Of a stretch of 64,000 nt of DNA, positions 1 to 10,112 are shown piece by piece. The stretch covers positions 6,680,842-6,744,841 of the forward strand of contig CM035358.1 of assembly GCA_020137815.1 (NCBI GenBank). Direction: 5' to 3'. Under the pieces are notes generated by a model. It did not search any database, was not told where the DNA came from, and saw only the letters and a program-made list of their open reading frames with translations. The number at the start of each line of letters is the position of its first letter. Position 1 is the stretch's first letter. The stretch is from Hormiphora californensis (Eukaryota; Ctenophora; Tentaculata; Cydippida; Pleurobrachiidae). Both the position numbers and the translations under genes were made by a program.

Positions 1-2102
1 TTATGGTGATATTCAGGATTCGTGGGGCAGTGTCCAGGCCATAATCAACTGGTGAGCAATTAGTAACACTTCCACTCTCTCTCTCTCTCTCTGATATTCT
101 CGTAATAGTTGGTGTATACTGCATCTACCCCGCCCACTAGACACGTTTTTAGCACAATTACGAACAAATAAATAATACAAAAAAACAAATAATGCACTGT
201 TTAGGTTTGGTGATAACCATGGTGATCTAGCATCCTTTGCGGGACCTGGTAACTGGAACGACCCTGATATGTTACTCATTGGAGATTACGGTTAGTCCCA
301 GTTCCATCTTTGTACATCGGGGGCCGGTATGAGCACCTTTCACCACCACGCAATGGCGTTCGCGTAATGATAATCATATCATTTCGGGAACGCAAAACTT
401 GTAAACTTCTTTCCAAGCTGCGTTGACACATCTCATACGACATCTAACATCCCCTGACCGGATCTTGATAATGCTCTCTTCCTGAATAATACTAAGTACT
501 TTACTAAGAACTTTTTGTCTGCAGGTCTATCTGAAGAACAAAGTAAGACCCAGATGGCACTATGGGCTATGATGGCGGCACCTCTTTATATGAGTAATGA
601 TCTGAGGAATATCAAACAGTGGCAGAAAGATATCCTAATGAACCAGGAGGTCATCAATGTTAACCAGGTTAGAAATTAGCTGGGGTTAGAGCTTCATCTG
701 GGCCATATTCTGGGCCAATTCAGGGGTTATCAGAGTCTCCATCTCTAGAGAGATTCTGGGGTTAGATTCATCTCATCTCGGCTCTTGCCTTGTTTAATGT
801 TTGGTCATTTAAGTATTATGAGGATCGCTAACGAACACCGAGTGTTTTATTTTACCACGAGTTTTGGTGTGGGGTGATATTTCCTCGTGAGGGGGACCCA
901 CATGGTTTGTGTTTATCAAAGGGTCACAAGACGTTGTTCCATATTTTCTGTGCGGCACAGTTCGCCAGGGTGAGATGTTGGAAGCTGGAACGCGCGACGA
1001 CATACCATTAACATTCTGCGCGCGTTTTTCCCACGCTCGTGGTAAATTTTTTACCAAACATCGAATTCCTAGTTTTAACCGCAATTGGTTTGTGATTCCA
1101 TCCCCTTTTTTACAGGATCCACTCGGAAAGGCCGGAAGGAGGGTCTTGCAGGACCCCAAGAAACACTACGAATACTGGGTGGGTGTAAAATTAGCAAGAG
1201 ATAAGAAAATGAGTTTTATAATTTTAGTACTTGCCTTGCAATCTTTGAAAACTGAAAAGTATCTCTGATACCATGACCCAATTTAATATTTCTACAGACC
1301 CGTCCTTTGGCCGATGGATCCTATGCAGTTGTGTTTTACCGAAAAGATGCCGGTGGTCTGCCCAGGAATTACAAAGCGACCTTTGCACAGTTGAAAATAG
1401 AGACGAAATCAGCCCACGTTCGAGATCTATACCTTCACAGGTAATACTGGCAGTTAGTGGTACATATCTTGTACATATTCTTGTTGGGTTACCATGAGTT
1501 ACCATGGGTTACACAACATGCACAAATGCAACAAGGTTTTCTATCCTCGACGTAGCCTTCACCATCACAGTTCATTAATTGCTTTCTCACGACTGGAAAG
1601 TGCATTAGCATTCAAGTAATGATCTGTCATATCGTGATCATGTCAAGGGTGCATGTTTCTCTTTCGAACCATATTAGGGCATGTCAATCCAGCAGGTTCA
1701 TACCAGCTTCGCGGGTGCAATATTACCGCATGACGAATGAACGACAGAAATAGAACGTTACAGCATGTAACTTGCAGAAGAGCGAGCTGCACTTTATAGC
1801 TCGACTTTGTTACTCAACAAGCTCGACTAGATCGTGTTGACAGCTGTACCCTTAGAAAGAGGGCCAGGGTCGTGTAAACCCTAGTCAGACTTGGTTACGA
1901 AGTCACCCCTATTATTGCATATCCGTGAGCTAGCGCAGAGGGGGAATTTCATTACCAAAGTCAGACAAGCACCCTTAATTCTAAGATTAACAAATGACAC
2001 TCCCGCCCTTTCAGGGACCTTGGAGTTATGACGGGAGCTATACAGGCAGTGGTACCTCCAAGTGGCTCCTGTAGGATGTTCAAAGTGACACCCATCCACT
2101 AG
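1..2102 (+). CDS. GH27 alpha-galactosidase / alpha-N-acetylgalactosaminidase, 3' part
   Basis: Lysosomal retaining glycosidase that removes terminal alpha-galactose or alpha-GalNAc. Exons seen: <1-51, 205-290, 525-667, 1116-1178, 1298-1440 and 2015-2102 (stop TAG at 2100). All have GT-AG borders and join in phase. The first codons read [17 protein letters not shown]. The second exon carries [15 protein letters not shown], the family segment with the acid/base Asp (Asp231 in human GLA numbering, from memory). The third has [16 protein letters not shown], then DPLGKAGRR. The C-terminal beta-sandwich ends [17 protein letters not shown]. The nucleophile Asp and the residues that separate GLA from NAGA lie upstream of the window, so I do not choose between them. 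The gene is convergent with the receptor gene at 4947-15678. No frameshift is seen. Confidence 0.95.
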
Positions 2103-2179
2103 AGACATGGCTACCTGGCAACTATAATATCACGGTGATATTATCACCTGGCAACCGGACTCTATGCATGTATGGATTG

Positions 2180-2193
2180 GTTACCATGGCAAC
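2180..2193. promoter_or_regulatory. X-box-like palindrome
   Basis: GTTACCATGGCAAC fits the RFX X-box consensus GTHNYYATRRNAAC exactly. It lies 78 bases after the GH27 stop codon. Function is inferred from the motif only. Confidence 0.3.
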
Positions 2194-2885
2194 CATGGTA
2201 TCTTTCATGACCACCCTGTATTTATTTTTCTAGGTTTTATGCCCTTCGTGTGTTTTGTTTGTGTGCATGTTTGAATGTGTCTTTGATCAGAATAATTTGA
2301 AATTTTGAGAAACAATTTGAAATTTGTATTTGTTTTAAACCCCGTTTATAATTCCAAGAAAAAGACAGTGATTTAATTTGTCAACTCCTGCATACTACTG
2401 CTGCAGTAATTGTGTTTCCTTGCCTGGGATTGGCCCCGAGGCGCTTGCCAGCGCTGCAATTCCAAATGAAAAGACGTTGATTTAATTTGTTTGAATGGGG
2501 AGGAGGTATATATATAAAACATTGTATATACAGGGGGGATAACCGTATGTATCTAGGGATGGTGTACAACACAACACAATAAATTAAAAAGAGAGGGGTT
2601 TCAAAGATAGCTAGAGGGAGGGAGGTAATATATGTATAGAGAACCAAACACAAGATAACTCTGTCAGACCACCACTCACCTCGCCCCGCTCGCAGGAGCG
2701 AGGTGCGAGAGAGGGTCTGGTGGTCATCTAGTGGTCATCTCTCTAAACCAACTACGTATTGTATATATTCACTTGAAAGTTATTTTAGTCTAATCACAAA
2801 ACTTAACTGAAGGATAACTAACAGACACAAACACTCAAACTGAAACAAACACACACACACACACACATACACACTCACACACACA

Positions 2886-2952
2886 CTGTCTGGCGCCGGG
2901 ACCCCATCTGAGCGATTTGAGAATCAAATCGAGGTCTGGCGCCGCCAGACAG
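2886..2952. repeat. Small dispersed hairpin repeat, copy 1
   Basis: Ends are near-inverted: ctgtctggcgcc on the left and ggcgccgccagacag on the right, around a core with gagaatcaaat. A diverged second copy is at 43736-43792, so this is a mobile or formerly mobile short repeat. Confidence 0.55.
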
Positions 2953-3139
2953 CGCACCCACGATATACTTCCCATTTTAAGTCGCTTTATTTGTTCCCAC
3001 TTGAAGACCATCACAGGCCACAAGTGAGATACTACATGGATTTGAAAAAGCTCATAGTTTAGTTTGGCCTAGATGAGTTTTAGTTCAACAGACACACAGA
3101 CATACAAAAACATACGGTTAATACATTTCTAGAGAGGTA

Positions 3140-3276
3140 CAGTCGGACACCGATTTACCGGGAACCCCGATTTACCGGGAGGATACATTTCCCCTGATAT
3201 AGGAAGTTAACAGTACCCATTTGACCTCGGTCCTCGATATATCGGGAAAATATCCCGGTAAATCGGGGTCCAACTG
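3140..3276. mobile_element. pogo/Tigger-like MITE (TA target site)
   Basis: Terminal inverted repeats cagtcggacaccgatttacc and, on the right, ggtaaatcggggtccaactg. The element is flanked by TA on both sides. The same terminal sequence recurs at 22840, 23430-23513, 24206-25068, 31982-32254 and about 56135. TA duplications and CAGT ends fit the pogo branch of Tc1/mariner. No transposase is present. Confidence 0.65.
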
Positions 3277-3444
3277 TAATAATATATTGCACAACAATAC
3301 CCGCAAAAAAAACAAACAACAAAACAGGATATTGAAGAGGGAGAGAAGTATGTATAATTATATAATTACCGCCTCATAATATATGTACACAACTATACCA
3401 CGATATTGAGTTACAAAACGTATCCTATTGTGCTACACACAAAC

Positions 3445-3821
3445 CAGGAACCGACCGAAACAAGTAAACAACCAATCAGAACTCGTTATTTAGGTCACGT
3501 GACTGGTTATCAGCCAATTAGGGACCATTAACAAAATAGACAACGATATAATGGTACTAAATCAAATAAATTGACAGAAGCTTTCGAGATCACTGTGTAT
3601 CACGTCTTCAGCTATAATGAGAGTGAGGGTGGTAGTCCTTATAAGGGAGGAGAAGAGATAGGTGATCCAGAGGGAGGAGATGTGGTTAGGAAGGAGAGGT
3701 GATCCAGGGAGGGGAGAGAGGTAAGTGATCCAGGGAGGAGAGCAGCTAGGAAGCGGTAGGTGATCCGAACTTAGGTGATCCGAACTTAGGGACCAGTATT
3801 TTCTGATTCGGTCGGTTCCTG
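3445..3821. mobile_element. hAT-type MITE copy A, split by a nested insertion
   Basis: Ends CAGGAACCGACCGAA and TTCGGTCGGTTCCTG. The 8-bp direct duplication ACACAAAC lies immediately outside both ends (3437-3444 and 3822-3829). Intact copies are about 109 bp. This one is interrupted after position 3527 by other sequence. The 8-bp duplication is typical of hAT elements. Confidence 0.75.
3528..3795. mobile_element. Insertion nested in MITE copy A
   Basis: About 268 bp splits the MITE. The MITE sequence ttagggacca is present at both junctions (3518-3527 and 3786-3795), as expected for a target-site duplication of 8-10 bp. The insert carries a GA-rich tract and a tandem ttaggtgatccgaac motif near its right end. 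Family not recognised. Confidence 0.5.
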
Positions 3822-4200
3822 ACACAAACACACACACACACACATGTCATTTTCTCAATTGATTGAACACATGTCATTTTCTCAATTGATTGAACACTTG
3901 TATTTCTCAACTTATTGAACACATGTATTTCGCAATTGACACATGTCCACTGCTACCAGCCGTGCATCACCTAGCAACCAGCTTACAGTTTAGATGGAGA
4001 AGGTACACCCTGATCAAAAGGGTGAGGTGAGCCTTCCCTGTCTGTAAGGTGGCAGGTACACGGTCTGATATAAGTGATAGAACCCTTGCGGAATCATAAC
4101 AAAGCCCAAATCTTCACAAACTACACAGAGAGGGGGTTTAGGGGGAGATACATATCTTATTATTAGGTATTCATTTCATTCACAGCCCATGGGGTAGAAA

Positions 4201-4309
4201 CAGGAACCGACCGACATAAGTAAACAACCAGTCAGAACTCGTTATCTAGGTCACATGACTGGTTATCAGCCAATCAGGGACCAGTATTTCCTACTTCGGT
4301 CGGTTCCTG
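4201..4309. mobile_element. hAT-type MITE copy B
   Basis: 109 bp with ends CAGGAACCGACCG and CGGTCGGTTCCTG. The 8-bp duplication GGTAGAAA flanks it on both sides. It contains the shared core ggtcacatgactgg; other copies have ggtcacgtgactgg. Confidence 0.8.
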
Positions 4310-4533
4310 GGTAGAAAGATATATATTGGCTCACAATAGGGGGGGGGCTCTGGGCTGTGGTATATAAACTTTGAGACACCTCTTGTCTAGATATCTAGAG
4401 GGATACCAGATCTATACATTCTAACTATATATATATCTCTTCAGTCTTGTCGAATGAAATATAATTTGAGTTTTGATTTTGGGAGCTTGGAAGGATATAT
4501 ATAAATCTGACAACCTCTAGATCCAAGCAGTGC

Positions 4534-4641
4534 TGGAACCGACCGAACCAAGTAAACAACCAATCAGAACTCGTTATTTAGGTCACGTGACTGGTTATCA
4601 GCCAATCAAGGACCAGTATTTACTGGTTCGGTCGGTTCCTG
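4534..4641. mobile_element. hAT-type MITE copy C
   Basis: 108 bp with the same terminal repeats and internal CACGTG core as copies A, B and D. Flanks aagcagtg and aagcagag form an 8-bp target duplication with one mismatch. Confidence 0.8.
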
Positions 4642-4946
4642 AAGCAGAGCTGGGGCTCAGTTTATAAAATGTACAACGGTCAATGATACTTCTTATCATC
4701 CTTTCCTCTCTTAATCCTTGGCAAAAGAGGGGGAGAGAGAGAAAGCCGGGGGTACTAAAAATCTCTGGCACACACACCCATCTTCGCGGATAGTATCATG
4801 ATGAGTCTCTCATCCTCGCACAATATATTGTAGTAAATCACAAGCAAAATATACAGCAAAAAAACTTATCACATCATATATCGAGAGAGAAGGATTTGGG
4901 GGAGACAAAAGCTAGGAATTCAAGGTTTGGGATCTATAACAATATC

Positions 4947-6933
4947 TCATATCCCGCTCGACAGATCAGGATTAGAAGTCCGGTTTAAATGCCGACCCTG
5001 TGGGCATATCTCATTATACTCATTGTATATCTTTATACTCTCGTACATCGAGTTTGATTGTCTGTTTTGGAGACGGTATACGTCAGTAGGGGTTGTGGTG
5101 GCTGCGGAGGAAGATTTGGAGCGGGTCAGAGTGACGCAGTGGATGGTCAGGACGGTTAGGATGATTCCAAGAGCGAAGGAGCCAAGGGAGATTCCTATTA
5201 GGAGACCAACACTGATTGCATCGTTCTTTGGCGCGATCGTATCTGAAGGGTGGGAGGGGGTTAGACACTGTTTTTGTTTTACCAGGGGTTAGACATAGTT
5301 TAGAAGATCTGAATCCCCCCCCCCCCCGTGAATCATCATAAATAGTACGATAGTAACAGTCAGCAGACCGGCAAGTGCCTAGTATTGTTATTTTCAAAGA
5401 CACTAAATGAGACATGATGATGATTACAGTTTGGGGTCTCTGAGAGACCAAGGAGAGACCGTCTCTCCTCCCCAACTGCCCAGAGACAGACACACGGAGC
5501 AGTCATCAGTGGTTTGGTCTCTCATGGGATCCATATAACTTATTTAGACCGTATAAATATCTCTCAGATGTTTATAACACCCCCCCCCCCCCCCCCAATA
5601 GAGCTCTAAACAAATCATTATGATCTGATGTAGAACAAACAGTGATCTTGAAAACCTCCTACCCCAAACAGAGCTGTAAACAGAGATCAACCTACCGATT
5701 GGAATGTTGTTCTCAAACCCATTTACCCCCCCCCCCCAATACAGCTCTAATCAACCTACCGATTGGAATTGTATCCCCACACCCCTTTACCACGTCAGTA
5801 CTGGTGGTATTATCGGTGGGGGTGGTGGTATAGTTTCGGACCGAAATGGGCCCTGCTAGAAGGTAGTCATCTAAACGGAGACCATCCTCTCCGTCAGTAA
5901 CGAGAGGAGAAACGGGGTCTCGCTTACAGATATCACTACCACTCGAACACTGTGGAGGAAGGGGGTTAGAATACTGTGGAGGGTTTGGGAGTGAGTTGAA
6001 GTTGGAGCACTTTCAATAATATCAAAAAGGTGATTTTATGGCATGTATATGTGATGTGATCTTTAAATGTCGACTCACCGCTTGAATATCGGGGGTGATA
6101 AGAAACATGCTTTTTTACGGGAAAATAGTTTTTTGGGATTGGAAACCCTTGGCATTTTACTTGATTTTAAATTTTTGTTGAAAAGGGCTGATTGGTTTGG
6201 GGGGGGAGAAACAGTTAATGGGGTTTGGGGGAAAAAGGAGATAAAGGGTTAGGGATTTTTTCACAAAATTGGGGGGGGGTTTTTGGGGGTTGGGCTTCTC
6301 GGCTGAAAAAGGAATTTGCGGGGGGGATTGGGGGGGGGGGGGAGAACAAAAAGTGGGGAAAGAGGGGGGGGAAAGAAAAGGGATAGGAGAGAAAAGGGAG
6401 GGGAGGGGGGAAAAAAAGGGGGGGGGAAAAGGGGGGGCTCGGCCCCCTTGGGATGAAAACAGTTATAGAATGAGCCATTTTTTTCCCTCAATCATGCCAG
6501 ACGTTCGGTCTATCGGATGGCCCCATTTGGAGGAGGAGGGGGGGGGAAAAAAAAGGGGGAAGAAGGGGAGGGGGGGGGAGAATGGTGTTAAACGTTTATC
6601 AGTGAGTGGGAGATTAACTGTCAACACCCTTCCCCGTTACACTTCAATCTGCTTTTTTCTTCCCGGGGAGGGGGGGGGGAATAAACGGGAAAAATTTTGA
6701 AAAAGGGGGGGGTGGTGGGGGGGGTGGGTGGGGGGCCCCTGGGTGGGGAGAGAGGGGTGGATAGCGCGCGGGGGGCACTGGCGGGATTGCAGGAAAATTT
6801 GTTTCCCCAAAAACCGGAAAGAGAGGGAAAGAGGAAAGAAAATGATGTTTAACAAGCGAGACAAGGGGCCCCCAAAAAAATTTTTGGGAACTCTCTCCGT
6901 TGATCAGTAGACCCTTCTAAATGACCAAAAAGA

Positions 6934-6989
<56 letters not shown>

Positions 6990-9900
6990 AAGAGAGAGAT
7001 AGAAAGGTAAATGTTGAATATGAGGGAGACATCTGAGGTATCCAGGCTGCACTCATAAAATCTAATACCCCAGTCTATGATCAGTATGACAGTAAAGTCC
7101 CAGACAACACGGTAATAGGGTCGAAATAAGAGAGAAAAAAGAAGAGAGAGAGGGGGGGGCCGTCACCTTTTTTTTCGCCCATATTTGCCCATATTTGCCC
7201 ATATGGGCAAAACTGAATTTTCAAAAATCGTGGGACTTTGGGCAAAAATGGGCAAACGTGGGCAAAAATGGGCAAAATGAAATTTTCAGTGTTATATGTC
7301 GTTTTTTCAACTCTATAACTTGATTTAACTTATTCAGAGTGAAAGTGAACAGCCCTGATTTTGATATAACTCGGTCAGAATGGTATTTGGTGTCATATTA
7401 GAAGTCAACAAAATTTTAGTGCTCAAATCCTAAGTTTAGGATTTTTTAGGTTTTAGGTTTTTTGGCTTTCATGGGTTTCAGAAACGTCCTAGAACAAAAT
7501 AAACCCATAAAAGCCTAAAACCTTTAAAAAAAATTAAAAAATCCTAAATTTACGATTTGACCACTAAACAATTTTTTGACTTCTAATGTGACACCAAAGA
7601 CCATTCTGACCGAGTTTTATCATAATCAGGGCTTTTCTCTCTCACTTTAAAGAATTAAAATCAAGTTATAGAGTTGAAAAAACAACAAAAAACACTAAAA
7701 ATTTCATTTTGCCCATTTTTGCCCACTTTTGCCCATTTTGCCCATTTTTGCCCATATGGGCAAAACCAAAATTCGCTGGGATTATGGGCAATGGGCAAAA
7801 AAAAAGGTGGTGGCCCCCCCAGAGAGAGAGAGAGAGGGTGAAGAAAGAGGAAAGACCAGAAAACCAACCACCACTTTATTAATAGAAGAAGAAAGAAAAG
7901 AAAAGTACTCACTGGCATAGTTGAGGAAAACAATAGATCCATCAAGAGGACAGGATCGTGAAATGAGAACGTGCCGATCCAGGATATTGTCCTTGTTGGG
8001 CGACAAGAAACACTCCTCAACCACCGCTGACATGTTGGGGTCCGTTACTGGGGAGAGGGAGGGGAGGGGTGTTAGTGTTGGGGTCCGTTACTGGGGAGAG
8101 GGAGGGGAGGGGTGTTAGTGTTGGGGTCCGTTACTGCAAGGGGGAGGGGTGTTAGGGTGGTGTTACTGCAAGGGGGAGGGGTGTTAGGGTGGTGTTACTG
8201 AAGGGGAGAGCCGAGAGGGAGGGTGTTAGGGGGAGGGGTGTTAGTGTCCGTTACTGCAAGGGGGAGGGGTGTTAGGTTGGTGTTACTGCAAGGGAGAGCC
8301 GAGAGGGAGGGTGTTAGGGGGTGTTGGGGCAAGGGGGAGGGGTGTTAGGGTGGTGTTACTGCAAGGGGGAGGGTGTTAGGGGGGGGGGGTGTTGGGGCAA
8401 GAGGGGAGACAGGACGAGTATAAAGGTAAGAAGAAGGAATTTGCAAAGCGAGAGGTTGAGAAAAGGTCTGCGTGCCTGTGTAGGGGGGGGGCTAAAGACA
8501 GTTCATAATGAACTGGCATGATGGAAATTCAATTTTAATTCCGATCTCGACTAGACTTGGGTAATACCCAGGCTAAACTCTTCAGCACTCTCTCTTTCTC
8601 TCTTTTTTTTCTCTCTCTCTCTCTCTCACATCGTCTCATTTTCTCTCCTTACTCCATTCATCTCACTTCCCTATTCCAATAATATATGCAACTTTGGCTT
8701 GGAATGCATTTAGAAAATATTGCAGTTTACCGGCGTTTTTACCCGTCAAAAGTCTACTTTATACCCTCCCTCAGACTACAAGGATTTGCGTCATGGTCAA
8801 AAAAGGGCCGGATAATGGTCGATAATATAGTGAAGGGGTAAGGTATGAATGAGCACAAAAGAGGAAACATTGAGAGATGGTTTTCCCACGTTATCAATAA
8901 TTCAGTTTTTATCCAAAAGTTGACTAACTAAACACGTACTCTCATTAAGATCCGCTTTGAAGTACACGTATCCATTGTACGGGACTGAGGAGGTTGTTAT
9001 TTGGCTCCTGAAATCTGCATCTTCGAATATGTCCAGGTGGTAGATGGAAGATTTGGAGACAGCTTCGAGGCCTGTTTTGTTGTATATCCGACATTGTACG
9101 TCAATCTACAGGGAGAGAGGGGGTGTAATCACTGTTTACTAATCAGTGGTGTTTTTAACAGGTTTATATTTTGGTTTAATTTAGGGCATTTTAATTTAGG
9201 GCATTCTCAATAGCGTATTGTTTATTGTACAGTATTGTCATTGGTCAGACTGCTAAATATATCAAGTGAATGGAGTATTGTATATTGTACATACTGCTAT
9301 TATATCATATTTCAAGTGAATGGAATATTGGTCAACAACCACTATAGTTGGTGACAGGATGGCGAGTAACAATTTCATTACAGCCTGTTTTTACAGGGAG
9401 GGGGTAGGTTTTTTAACACATCCCTGGTTAGTAAATCAACACAGTCACGTGACTCGAAATGAAACTATGTCACGTGACACAACAAGTCACGTGACAGGAA
9501 CCGACCGAATCAGGAAATACTGGTCCCTGATTGGCTGATAACCAGTCACGTGACCTAAATAACGAGTTCTGATTGGTTGTTTACTTGTTTCGGTCGGTTC
9601 CTGTCACGTGACACGTGGTTTTACCTGCTTCATCTGGCTGTCAAACAAGGTGACGTTGATGGCGGCTGTGTAGAGTGTGGAATAACGTTCCTTGGTGGCT
9701 TGAAAGCCGCACTGCGTGTACCTAAAAAAGGGGTTAAAGTTAGAGAGAGGGAAGGAGAGAGAGAGAGATAGAGAGAGATAAAGAGATAGAGAGAGTGAAA
9801 TTGAGTTACCACTGCCGTGGTTGCTATAGTGTGAACAGGAAGAGAAGTTATAAAGAATTGAGTACGTGTGGTTAGAGAGAGAAGAGCGTAAGAAGGAGAG

Positions 9901-10054
9901 GGAGAGAGAAGGAGGGAGAAGAGAGATAGGGATAAAGAAGGAGGGGGAGAGAGAAGGGGGACCTTCTGACAGAGTTAGAAAGTTAGTTAGAAATAGTTAG
10001 AGGAGTGTAGAAATGAGGGTGAAAAGAGATAGAGGAGACCTATAGCGAGTGAGT

Positions 10055-10112
<58 letters not shown>

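Larger units (their letters stand above)
2103..4946. other. Intergenic stretch between two convergent genes
   Basis: No coding exon is recognised. It holds the 3' flanks of both neighbours, several MITEs (listed separately), (CA)n near 2848-2885 and 3828-3842, and a short tandem repeat with the unit cacatgtcattttctcaatt at about 3842-3945. An AATAAA at 2578-2583 could serve either flank but is unproven. Confidence 0.7.

Noticed and set aside
909..1268. 119-codon plus ORF and the 116-codon minus ORF at 809-1159
   Set aside because: They overlap a GH27 intron and exon in other frames; no domain.
5083..5493. 136-codon minus ORF
   Set aside because: It crosses the transmembrane exon of the betaglycan-like gene in the wrong frame.
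6060..6115. End of the missing ZP exon (MFLITPDIQA)
   Set aside because: The donor is good and the frame fits the next exon, but a TAA lies two codons upstream in poor sequence, so I did not add it to the exon list.
6269..6700. 143-codon Gly/Glu/Lys-rich ORF
   Set aside because: Product of homopolymer-rich, probably erroneous sequence. The frames at 33404-37416 were rejected for the same reason.
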